The notes beneath the pieces were generated by a model that saw nothing but the letters and a program-made list of their open reading frames with translations, did not search any database and was not told the origin of the DNA. Below, piece by piece: positions 1 through 6,184 of a stretch of 10,222 nucleotides of DNA. Position 1 is the stretch's first letter. Every line of letters starts with the position of its first letter. The position numbers were made by a program, and so were the translations under genes. Source of the DNA: DATIHT01 sp035480415 (GTDB lineage Bacteria; Patescibacteriota; Microgenomatia; Curtissbacterales; GWA2-41-24); NCBI GenBank assembly GCA_035480415.1, contig DATIHT010000023.1, forward strand, positions 1-10,222, given 5' to 3'.

Positions 1-584
1 GTTGTCATAAAAACAGTCATATTTTCGCGCTTATTAATGTCTTTAATGTAACTCCACAAATGATTTCTCGTTTGCGGATCCAAGCCGATTGTCGGTTCGT
101 CTAAAAACAAAATTTTAGGATGATGTAGAAGTCCTCTGGCAATTTCCAGCCTTCTTTTCATTCCGCCGGAGAAAGTCTTAACAAGATCGCCGCCTCTGTC
201 TAAGAGCTCTACAAATTTTAAAAGTTCTCCTATCCTAAGGTCGGCATTTGCAACCTTGTACAACGTTGCATGAAATTTCATGTTTTCCCAGGCCGTCAAA
301 TCGTCGTCCAGACTAGGATCTTGGAATACAATGCCAAAAGATCTGCGTACTCCCTCGTTATCCTCAAGAGGGTTTTTACCGTCTACTAAAATTTCTCCCG
401 AAGTTGGCAAAAGAAGGGTGGTTAGCATCTTAATTGTCGTGCTTTTACCGGCACCATTTGGGCCCAAAAACGCAAAAATTTCACCAGGCGCAACGTCAAA
501 AGAAACGTTATCAACCGCAGTGATGTCTTTATATTTTTTAACTAGTTTTGAAACTGAGATTATAAACTCTTGTGCCTTTGCCAT
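1..584 (-). CDS. DrrA-type ABC transporter ATP-binding protein, C-terminus cut by window edge
   Basis: Cytoplasmic ATPase subunit of an ABC exporter of the daunorubicin-resistance (DrrA/CcmA-like) class. ATG at 584 opens a frame that stays open for 194 codons to the left edge. Visible motifs are Walker A GPNGAGKST (residues 41-49), Q-loop Q88, signature FSGGMKRR (138-145), Walker B ILFLDEP (158-164, D162/E163) and an intact D-loop GLDP (167-170). The H-loop histidine and C-terminal part lie beyond the window, so about a third of a usual 300-330-residue DrrA protein is missing. No Shine-Dalgarno site precedes the ATG; a TAAACT sequence lies 7 bases upstream and a perfect inverted repeat overlaps it. 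The partner permease (DrrB/ABC-2 type) is expected further left but is not seen. Substrate is unknown. It belongs to a different ABC class from the MacB-type ATPase at 2352-3065, so it is probably a separate transporter. Confidence 0.93.
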   Translation of the reverse strand, partial: MAKAQEFIISVSKLVKKYKDITAVDNVSFDVAPGEIFAFLGPNGAGKSTTIKMLTTLLLPTSGEILVDGKNPLEDNEGVRRSFGIVFQDPSLDDDLTAWENMKFHATLYKVANADLRIGELLKFVELLDRGGDLVKTFSGGMKRRLEIARGLLHHPKILFLDEPTIGLDPQTRNHLWSYIKDINKRENMTVFMT

Positions 585-591
585 GTATATA

Positions 592-597
592 AGTTTA
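592..597 (-). promoter_or_regulatory. possible -10 box for the DrrA-type gene
   Basis: TAAACT (4 of 6 matches to TATAAT) ends 7 bases before the ATG at 584. The same hexamer occurs 6 bases before the adaptor start at 4414. The spacing would place the transcript start at or next to the ATG (leaderless). The match is weak and no clear -35 is visible. Confidence 0.3.
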
Positions 598-638
598 ACA
601 ACCACAGAAGCCTTATTTCTACCCCTGTGGTTGTTAAA
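594..638 (-). repeat. 14-bp perfect inverted repeat between the DUF5666-like and DrrA-type genes
   Basis: TTTAACAACCACAG (594-607) and its exact reverse complement CTGTGGTTGTTAAA (625-638) are separated by 17 bases. On the minus strand it begins 13 bases after the DUF5666-like stop codon and ends 9 bases before the DrrA-type ATG. Neither strand has a T-run after the stem, so it is not a canonical intrinsic terminator. It could be a hairpin ending or protecting the upstream mRNA, or a dyad operator overlapping the candidate -10 at 592-597. The symmetry is certain; the function is inference. Confidence 0.75.
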
Positions 639-651
639 TAGGTGGACAAAA

Positions 652-1104
652 TTACTGTCCCTGCGTCGTGTTTTGACCCTGGCCGCCCTGACCAAATCTC
701 ATCATTGGATTCAGTTGGATGTTTTGTGCAGTTACGCTTCCGTCTGTGTTCGTCATTCCAAAAACAGCTACGTTTTCGCCATTTGTTAAATCGCCTTTTG
801 TTGCCGTTGCTGCTTTGTTTATGCTTGTGCTATCGGAAAGAATCACAATTTTACTTGTGCCGTCCATAAGCTTAACGGTAATGGAATTGTCCGCAATTGC
901 CGTAATCTGTCCGGCAATAGGTCTATTATTTCCATTTCCCCCTGGGCCCTGTCTTTGTCCGTTTGCACCTTGCCTTGCGCCAAATTGTCCCCCCGCCATC
1001 CGTTTGGATTGTTGATATTTCATGCCTCCAAAAAAGGCAGCACCACCAACAACTAGGGCAACTAAAACTGCAATTAAGATTGTATTTGCGTTTATATTTT
1101 TCAA
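652..1104 (-). CDS. membrane-anchored DUF5666-like protein with Gly/Gln-rich linker and tail
   Basis: Small protein of 150 residues from a TTG start at 1104. That start is chosen because a full AGGAGGTGA Shine-Dalgarno sequence lies 7 bases upstream; an in-frame ATG at 1134 would add 10 residues but has no such site. Residues 1-30 form an N-terminal membrane anchor or uncleaved signal (hydrophobic 9-26). Residues 37-62 are a Gly/Gln/Asn/Arg-rich linker. Residues 63-131 form a beta-rich domain beginning IAGQITAI and ending SVTAQNIQL, the pattern of DUF5666 (small OB-like beta-barrel domains of unknown function). Residues 137-150 are Gly/Gln-rich. It follows the MacB-type permease gene with almost no gap, so it is probably co-expressed and may be an extracytoplasmic accessory of the exporter. 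That role is inferred only from position and topology. The domain assignment rests on the pattern by eye. Confidence 0.85.
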   Translation of the reverse strand: MKNINANTILIAVLVALVVGGAAFFGGMKYQQSKRMAGGQFGARQGANGQRQGPGGNGNNRPIAGQITAIADNSITVKLMDGTSKIVILSDSTSINKAATATKGDLTNGENVAVFGMTNTDGSVTAQNIQLNPMMRFGQGGQGQNTTQGQ

Positions 1105-1111
1105 ATTTTGT

Positions 1112-1120
1112 TCACCTCCT
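1112..1120 (-). promoter_or_regulatory. strong Shine-Dalgarno site selecting TTG start at 1104
   Basis: AGGAGGTGA is a full complement to the 16S rRNA 3' end and lies 7 bases before TTG at 1104. It is the only strong ribosome-binding site I found in the window, where other starts have weak or no such site. It lies inside the frame opened by the ATG at 1134, which argues against that ATG. Confidence 0.75.
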
Positions 1121-1126
1121 CTTTCA

Positions 1127-2350
1127 TTATTCATATCTTAGTGCTTCAATCGGTTGTAAATCGCTTGCTCTCTTTGCCGGATACCAGCCAAACAAAATTC
1201 CAATTCCTGCAGATACTAAAAATGCCAGCAGTATAGAATTTGGCGACAACACAAAAGCCGAACCAAGAAAGTTTGAAAATACAGCAGAAAGCACGATTCC
1301 AAGTGCTATTCCAAAAAGCCCGCCCATGAAAGTTAAAATTATTGCCTCTATTAAAAACTGTGTAATTATGGTTTTCTTTTTGGCGCCAAGTGCTTTTCTT
1401 AGGCCAATTTCGCGTGTTCGCTCTGTTACTGTCACAAGCATAATGTTCATAATTCCTATTCCCCCAACCAAAAGAGAAATGGCGGCAATTCCCGAAAGGA
1501 GTGTTGTAAAAGTACCTGTTGTTGCAGCAACCGTATTTTGAATATCCTGTTGAGAAAATATCGAAAAGTCCGCATTTGTGGGGTCGCTTATTTTGTGCCG
1601 GGACAAAAGCAAATAACCTACCTCGTTTTGGGCATCTGCCATTACATCCTGGCTTTTTGCTTCTAAAGATATATCGTTAAGATATGTCTGGCCCATCAAC
1701 TGTCTTTGAGCAACAGAAAGAGGTACGTATGCAACGTTATCCTGATTTAAAAATCCTGAACCTCCCTTTGAGACAGTTGTACCTACAACTCTAAAAGAAA
1801 TACCTTTTATTCTTACAGATTTTCCAATAGGGTCCGATCCGTCCCCAAACAAAGTAGAAACAACCTGTGGACCCAAAACTACAACGGCCTGAGAGCCTGT
1901 GTTTTGCAAGTCTGTTATAAAATCTCCACTGTCCATGTTAATTTTGTGAACCTGTGCATAGGCAGCAACTGCACCACTCACCCTTATGTTGGTGTTGTTC
2001 CTGCCGGCTGTTAACTGCTGTCTGGAATCTACCTCTGGGGAGACGGTACTAACTGTTGTGATTTGGGGCGATGTAGCAATTGCCTGCGCATCTTCGTTAG
2101 TAAGAGTAGTCGAAGAGGTTGCGCTACGAATACCAGCCTGGTTTTGAGAACCGGGACTAATTGTGAGCAAATTAGCACCAAGCGATTGGATTTGAGAAGA
2201 AATTGCTTGCTGTGTGGACTGGCCCAAAGAAATAAGAGTGATTACGCTGGCAATACCAATTACAATACCAAGGGCTGCAAGCCCGGTACGCAACTTGTTT
2301 AAGGTTAGGGTTCCCAGGCTTTCTGTAAAAATTTCAAAAAGTTCTTCCAT
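1127..2350 (-). CDS. MacB/YknZ-type ABC transporter permease
   Basis: Membrane subunit of a MacB-type (type VII) ABC exporter, 407 residues from ATG at 2350. Layout is TM1 (about 22-43), an extracytoplasmic MacB periplasmic-core-like domain (about 45-275), then the FtsX domain with TM2 (282-306), TM3 (332-358) and TM4 (372-392). The segment TERTREIGLRKALGAK after TM2 and the ending QPIEALRYE are hallmarks of this family. The start at 2350 lies 1 base after the ATPase stop codon; an earlier ATG at 2395 would add 15 lysine-rich residues and overlap the ATPase gene by 44 bases, which I judge less likely. ATPase and permease are separate genes, as in Bacillus YknYZ and unlike the fused Gram-negative MacB. 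This family couples ATP hydrolysis to extracytoplasmic conformational change. The substrate here cannot be read from sequence. Confidence 0.95.
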   Translation of the reverse strand: MEELFEIFTESLGTLTLNKLRTGLAALGIVIGIASVITLISLGQSTQQAISSQIQSLGANLLTISPGSQNQAGIRSATSSTTLTNEDAQAIATSPQITTVSTVSPEVDSRQQLTAGRNNTNIRVSGAVAAYAQVHKINMDSGDFITDLQNTGSQAVVVLGPQVVSTLFGDGSDPIGKSVRIKGISFRVVGTTVSKGGSGFLNQDNVAYVPLSVAQRQLMGQTYLNDISLEAKSQDVMADAQNEVGYLLLSRHKISDPTNADFSIFSQQDIQNTVAATTGTFTTLLSGIAAISLLVGGIGIMNIMLVTVTERTREIGLRKALGAKKKTIITQFLIEAIILTFMGGLFGIALGIVLSAVFSNFLGSAFVLSPNSILLAFLVSAGIGILFGWYPAKRASDLQPIEALRYE

Positions 2351-2351
2351 G

Positions 2352-3065
2352 TTAACGTTTAGCTTTCGCTTGCTTTGTGTTTTTTTTATCTCCAATAATT
2401 TTTCCGTCTTTGACCGTGATTATTCTTTTGGCATGCCCTGCAATATCCGGTTCATGAGTGATCATGACAATTGTGTGGCCTTCTTCTTCGTTAATATCTT
2501 GAAAAATTTGCATAATCTCCGAAGCCTGGGCAGAAGCAATGTTTCCCGTTGGTTCGTCTGCAAGTATGATGCTTGGGTTCAAGGTCAAAGCGCGGGCAAT
2601 TGCAACTCGTTGTTGTTGCCCGCCGGAGAGTTGATTAGATGTGTGGTCCATCCTGTCTGAAAGCCCCACCATCTTTAAATATTTTTCTGCTACTTCCTGT
2701 CTTTTTTCGGCAGGTACTTGTGCATATCTCATTGGCAGCATTACGTTTTTTAAAGCGGTAGTTCTTGGAAGAAGATTAAAAGCCTGAAAAACGAATCCTA
2801 TTTTTCTGTTTCTAACATCGGCTAGCTCGTCGTCGGTTAAATTCTCTACATTTTCCCCGTCCAGAATATATTTTCCTTCAGTTGGCACATCCAAAGCACC
2901 AAGAATATGCATTAGGGTTGATTTTCCAGAACCAGAAGGACCCATGATCGCAACAAATTCTCCCTTGTTGATTGAAAACGAAATATTGTCCAGCGCAACT
3001 GTTTCTGTTGCCTCTGATTTGTATATCTTAGAAAGATTGGAGACAGAAATTATTGGTGTGTTCAT
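2352..3065 (-). CDS. MacB/LolD-type ABC transporter ATPase (YknY-like)
   Basis: ATPase subunit of 237 residues pairing with the permease at 1127-2350. Motifs are Walker A GPSGSGKST (42-50), Q-loop Q94, signature LSGGQQQR (146-153), Walker B IILADEP (166-172, D170/E171) and H-loop H204. The D-loop reads GNIAS (174-178), where this family normally has GNLDS, so the D-loop aspartate is alanine at 177 (codon GCT). The C-terminus is lysine-rich. ATG at 3065 is 5 bases after the adaptor stop codon, and the stop is 1 base before the permease ATG, so the three exporter genes form one translation-coupled unit. It is cytoplasmic and peripheral to the membrane. Whether the D-loop change lowers activity is unknown; every other catalytic motif is intact. 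Confidence 0.95.
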   Translation of the reverse strand: MNTPIISVSNLSKIYKSEATETVALDNISFSINKGEFVAIMGPSGSGKSTLMHILGALDVPTEGKYILDGENVENLTDDELADVRNRKIGFVFQAFNLLPRTTALKNVMLPMRYAQVPAEKRQEVAEKYLKMVGLSDRMDHTSNQLSGGQQQRVAIARALTLNPSIILADEPTGNIASAQASEIMQIFQDINEEEGHTIVMITHEPDIAGHAKRIITVKDGKIIGDKKNTKQAKAKR

Positions 3066-3070
3066 TACAA

Positions 3071-4414
3071 TTAACGGCCGCCACCGCCACCGCCTCCAGC
3101 CGGTCGTGCTACGCCACCGCCGCCAAATCCGCCACCACGGCCACCAAGACCGCTAAAGGGCGAAACAGTTTGAGAACTGCCTGAAGTCGTTGGTGCCTTT
3201 ACGCTTGTTATTACCATATCTCCTTCTGAAATTCCGGATACAATTTCCGTGTTTGAATCGGAAGAGTCTCCAACGGTTACGTCAACTTGTGTAGGCTGTC
3301 CATTTTTCATAACCTGAACATACGATTGCCCGCCTTGGGTATGCACTGCTGAATTTGGCACCATAATTACATTATCCTTTGTTTTGACAATAATGCTTGC
3401 TGAAGCGGCCATGTTTGGAAGTACCTGAGTATTCTTGTCGTCGAGCTGGATTAAGGTAGGGTAATTAGTAACGCCGGAAGTTACCACACCCACAGTATCT
3501 ACACTTACAACTTTTCCCGTATAAGTTTTATCGGCACCTTGTGCATCAAAAGTAATTGTTACCACATCTCCAATTTTAATTTTTAAAACATCAATTTCTG
3601 TTAAGTTGACAGAAACCATAGGGGCGGAATCGGTAATTACATTGGCAAATTTGGTCGAGGCAATATTTGTCGTGGTTGTCGAAGGGCTAATAACGACCCC
3701 TTCCACCAAAGAAAGGCCACTAATTTTACCGGAAATCGGCGCAATAATAGTTGGAGAAACTTGTTGAAGCGACAGGGAAGCAGCAGCAAGTGCTGTGTTG
3801 GTCTGCGATATTACACTTTGCTGATTTTTGTAGTCTGCTTCTGCGCCCAGCCATTCTGCCTGAGCTTCTATAAACTGCGGCAGGGTTCTGTTGTTCGTAT
3901 TTGGAGTGCCGTCTGCATTTTGGTACGTAGAGTTGGTAGCCAGATCATTAAACGTTTTCCATTTTTGAAAAAGCGTAGACTGCAATTTTATTTGCGTAGA
4001 GTTTGCACTGTCGACTGCGTTTTTGGCCGATTGATAAGAAGACAAACTCTGCTCGTTTTTTTGAGAGCCGATCTGGTCCAGCTGCATGTCTGCAATTTTT
4101 TGGCCTTGCACCACGCTATCCTGGTCTGCAACATAAAGCTTTTTAACTACACCGGATGCCTGTGTTGTAATAGGTGCCGAGCTTGTAGACGTTACCTGCC
4201 CGGAGGTTGCAACAGAAACAACCAGTGTTCCTTTTTGCGCTTGGGCAGTTTGGTACACAGGAGCCTGATTTTTGGAAGCATTATGTCTTTGGTAAAAAAA
4301 CCAACCGGCTCCCACAATTGCCACTACAAGTACAATTTTAAGAATTGTTGGCAGGCCCAAAACTTTAGTTTTTGTTTTAGAAAGTAAATTTTCCGGTGCG
4401 TTTTTGTTTGCCAT
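3071..4414 (-). CDS. MacA/YknX-like membrane-fusion (HlyD-family) adaptor with Gly-rich tail
   Basis: Extracytoplasmic adaptor of 447 residues. One N-terminal membrane anchor (about 24-42) follows a basic segment. A beta-barrel/lipoyl half starts near 60 (GTLVVSVATSGQV, then SGVVKKLYVADQDSVVQGQ at 87-105). A helical hairpin spans about 112-218 and carries a Trp/Asn-rich insertion (about 150-190). The second lipoyl half follows (IIAPISGKISGLSLVEG, 223-239), then a beta-barrel domain (about 264-345) and a membrane-proximal domain (348-405). The tail at 422-446 is almost all glycine. MacA normally links MacB to TolC; no TolC gene is seen, which fits the YknX-type monoderm system in which the adaptor spans the cell wall. 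A candidate response-regulator box (4437-4453) and a -10-like TAAACT lie directly upstream, so this gene probably begins its own transcript. No Shine-Dalgarno site precedes the ATG at 4414. Confidence 0.93.
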   Translation of the reverse strand: MANKNAPENLLSKTKTKVLGLPTILKIVLVVAIVGAGWFFYQRHNASKNQAPVYQTAQAQKGTLVVSVATSGQVTSTSSAPITTQASGVVKKLYVADQDSVVQGQKIADMQLDQIGSQKNEQSLSSYQSAKNAVDSANSTQIKLQSTLFQKWKTFNDLATNSTYQNADGTPNTNNRTLPQFIEAQAEWLGAEADYKNQQSVISQTNTALAAASLSLQQVSPTIIAPISGKISGLSLVEGVVISPSTTTTNIASTKFANVITDSAPMVSVNLTEIDVLKIKIGDVVTITFDAQGADKTYTGKVVSVDTVGVVTSGVTNYPTLIQLDDKNTQVLPNMAASASIIVKTKDNVIMVPNSAVHTQGGQSYVQVMKNGQPTQVDVTVGDSSDSNTEIVSGISEGDMVITSVKAPTTSGSSQTVSPFSGLGGRGGGFGGGGVARPAGGGGGGGR

Positions 4415-4420
4415 CTTATT

Positions 4421-4426
4421 AGTTTA
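4421..4426 (-). promoter_or_regulatory. possible -10 box of the adaptor-exporter operon
   Basis: TAAACT lies 6 bases before the ATG at 4414 and 10 bases after the TTCAG direct repeat. This matches the layout of the response-regulator promoter (9 bases repeat-to-box, 8 bases box-to-start). The hexamer matches the consensus at 4 of 6 positions, which would suit a promoter that needs an activator. Confidence 0.4.
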
Positions 4427-4436
4427 TTCGCTCTTT

Positions 4437-4453
4437 CTGAACAACAGCTGAAC
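4437..4453 (-). promoter_or_regulatory. candidate response-regulator box upstream of the adaptor gene
   Basis: Two GTTCAG copies (4453-4448 and 4442-4437) are spaced exactly 11 bases apart, giving TTCAG-N6-TTCAG. The same spaced motif precedes the response-regulator gene. An 11-base tandem repeat beside the -10 region is the typical binding geometry of OmpR/PhoB winged-helix regulators. Assignment to the regulator at 5470-6138 is inference. Confidence 0.5.
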
Positions 4454-4456
4454 GTG

Positions 4457-5467
4457 TCATGATTTAACGGGCAAATTAATGGTAAAGGTTGTACCTTTAG
4501 CAACTGTACTTTTAACTTTTATAGACCCTCCAAGTGAATCAACGATGGATTTTGCAATAGAAAGACCAAGTCCCCAGCCGGCAGATGCATTTTTAGATCT
4601 TGCTATATCTGTTCTATAAAATCTTTCAAATATATGTGGTATGTCAGACTCTGCTATACCAACACCATTGTCGGAAATTGAAACAGAAATAGTTCCGTCA
4701 TTTTTATGTTCCAGTACCTCAATGGTAGCACCTTTATTACTATATTTAATTGCATTGTCCAAAAAAATTACAAAAAGATCCGAAAGAACCTTAGCATTTC
4801 CCGCAACTTTATGATTTTTAACAGACAGCTTAATTTTTATTCTCTTTGCAATAGATAGAGCTTTAACTTTGGCAATTGACGCATATAAAACAGAAGAGAT
4901 AGGAATACGTTCTATTTTTATATTTTCTCCCTTTTGGTAAGAGGCAAGTTCCAAAAGATTTTCCGAAAGCGACTGCAATTTATCAACCTCTGTAATGTTT
5001 TCAAAAATAAGCTGTTTTGCTTCATTAAGCGTGAGTTTTTTATCACGTAAGCTAACTTCCATAGCGCTTTTTAAGGAAGTTAAAGGAGTTCTAAGTTCGT
5101 GCGAAGCGTCTGTGATAAAACGATTTTGCTCGTCTAACATAAGAACAATCGGTTCTAAAGTTTTCCCTGCCAAAAAATATCCGATTGCAGATGAAGCGAC
5201 CAAAATCCCGAGATTTATAATAACTAAGGCCCAAAGAATTCTCTGGGATGCTTCATCGACAAGCTCTGGGTTCGCCGGAATAGGTGTAGTAAAAATGCGC
5301 GGGTCAGTTTCGTTTAAGCCCCTTTCTATTCTTAGCCGTTGAACCCGCTCAAGCCGAGAAAGTTCACTAGACAGGATTCTGTATATGCCCATGCTAAAGG
5401 CAATACTTATGCACATGATAATTACGAGATACCAGGCCGTGAGTTTTAATCTTGCAGATTCAAACAT
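4457..5467 (-). CDS. membrane sensor histidine kinase, no full HAMP domain
   Basis: Sensor kinase of 336 residues, partner of the response regulator whose stop codon is 2 bases upstream. Topology is TM1 (about 13-31), a short extracytoplasmic loop of about 46 residues, and TM2 (about 78-100). The dimerisation/phosphotransfer helix has H-box ITDASHELRTPLTSL with phospho-acceptor H123. The ATPase domain has N-box LDNAIKYS (N238), G1 DNGVG (266-270), F-box IFERFYR (279-285) and G2 GWGLGLSIA (297-305). Only about 17 residues (GKTLEPIVLMLDEQNRF) separate TM2 from the H-box, too few for a full HAMP domain; this compact layout is common in CiaH-like kinases of Gram-positive bacteria. The small loop suggests sensing of a membrane or cell-wall signal, or of an accessory protein, but the signal is unknown. 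All catalytic boxes are intact. Confidence 0.95.
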   Translation of the reverse strand: MFESARLKLTAWYLVIIMCISIAFSMGIYRILSSELSRLERVQRLRIERGLNETDPRIFTTPIPANPELVDEASQRILWALVIINLGILVASSAIGYFLAGKTLEPIVLMLDEQNRFITDASHELRTPLTSLKSAMEVSLRDKKLTLNEAKQLIFENITEVDKLQSLSENLLELASYQKGENIKIERIPISSVLYASIAKVKALSIAKRIKIKLSVKNHKVAGNAKVLSDLFVIFLDNAIKYSNKGATIEVLEHKNDGTISVSISDNGVGIAESDIPHIFERFYRTDIARSKNASAGWGLGLSIAKSIVDSLGGSIKVKSTVAKGTTFTINLPVKS

Positions 5468-5469
5468 AT

Positions 5470-6138
5470 TTATCCGTCTATACGATAGCCGAAACCTCTG
5501 ACTGTTTTTATTAATGGTTTATTAAATGGTACATCAACTTTGTTTCTTAGGTTCCTGATATAAACTTCTACTGTATTTGGCAAAATGTCCGAATCGTAAT
5601 CCCAGACGTGATTGATAATTTGGTCTTTTGTGACTATTTTTGCAACGTGTCTCATCAAATATTCCAAAAGTGAAAATTCTTTGCTGGAAAGGGCAATATT
5701 TTTGCCTCCTCGTTTAACTTCGAAGGTTTGAACATCCATAACCAGATCACCGGCAACAAGCTCGGAACCGATCGTTTTTTGTGGTCTTCTTACAACTGCC
5801 CTTATTCGTGCAAGAAGCTCTTCGAAAGAAAATGGTTTTGTCAGGTAATCGTCTGCACCGGCATCCAGGCCATCCACTTTATCCTGAATTTGTCCTTTGG
5901 CGGTGAGTATGATAATTGGGGTATGGTTACCGGAGGAGCGAAGTTTTTTGCAAATTGAAAGGCCGTCCATTCCGGGAAGCATCAAATCCAAAATCAAAGC
6001 ATCGTATTCTTCAGCAGATGCAAGATCAAAACCATCCGTGCCATCGTATGCAACATCCACTGCATATTTTTCCAACTCCAGGCCTTTTTTTATGGAGTTT
6101 GCAATGCGATGTTCATCCTCCACAACAAGTATTCTCAC
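5470..6138 (-). CDS. OmpR/PhoB-family response regulator
   Basis: DNA-binding response regulator of 222 residues. The receiver domain (1-118) has acidic pocket E7/D8, phospho-acceptor D51 in LILDLMLPGMDG, switch residue T79 and K101 in TKPF. The winged-helix domain (about 125-222) has the family ending KTVRGFGYRI. The start is GTG at 6138, giving MRILVVEDE, the standard receiver N-terminus. A perfect TATAAT box ends 8 bases upstream and no Shine-Dalgarno site is present, so the mRNA may be leaderless or nearly so. Its gene is followed after 2 bases by the kinase gene. The TTCAG direct repeat just upstream of the -10 suggests autoregulation; the second copy before the adaptor gene suggests it controls the exporter. 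The MFS gene upstream ends 46 bases before this start and may read through. Confidence 0.96.
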   Translation of the reverse strand: MRILVVEDEHRIANSIKKGLELEKYAVDVAYDGTDGFDLASAEEYDALILDLMLPGMDGLSICKKLRSSGNHTPIIILTAKGQIQDKVDGLDAGADDYLTKPFSFEELLARIRAVVRRPQKTIGSELVAGDLVMDVQTFEVKRGGKNIALSSKEFSLLEYLMRHVAKIVTKDQIINHVWDYDSDILPNTVEVYIRNLRNKVDVPFNKPLIKTVRGFGYRIDG

Positions 6139-6146
6139 AAGTGCAT

Positions 6147-6152
6147 ATTATA
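6147..6152 (-). promoter_or_regulatory. -10 box of response-regulator gene
   Basis: Perfect TATAAT ending 8 bases before the GTG at 6138. No recognisable -35 hexamer lies 16-18 bases upstream; the TTCAG direct repeat occupies that place, as in activator-dependent PhoB-class promoters. The spacing would put the transcript start at or 1-2 bases before the GTG. Confidence 0.65.
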
Positions 6153-6161
6153 CCTAAATTG

Positions 6162-6178
6162 CTGAAATTAAACTGAAA
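6162..6178 (-). promoter_or_regulatory. candidate response-regulator box upstream of its own gene
   Basis: TTTCAG at 6178-6173 and again at 6167-6162 have an 11-base period, 9 bases from the -10 box. A degenerate third copy, TTCTAG at 6190-6185, overlaps the MFS stop codon one base out of register. This is the expected layout for self-regulation by an OmpR/PhoB-type protein. Confidence 0.5.
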
Positions 6179-6184
6179 ATTTAA

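Noticed and set aside
594..638. Canonical intrinsic terminator
   Set aside because: The stem is strong but neither strand has a T-run after it; it is reported as an inverted repeat of uncertain role instead.
280..789. Open frame on the plus strand (169 codons)
   Set aside because: Runs antisense through the DrrA-type ATPase and the inverted repeat; the minus-strand ATPase motifs are decisive.
963..1541. Open frame on the plus strand (192 codons)
   Set aside because: Lies opposite the permease C-terminus and the DUF5666-like gene, both well supported; no promoter or ribosome-binding site of its own seen.
3071..3170. Repetitive CCGCCA/CCACCG-rich DNA resembling a short tandem repeat
   Set aside because: It is the coding sequence for the glycine-rich adaptor tail in frame on the minus strand; there is no regular repeat unit outside that reading.
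3761..4387. Open frame on the plus strand (208 codons)
   Set aside because: Cys/Arg-rich product with no motif, fully opposite the adaptor gene; treated as a shadow.
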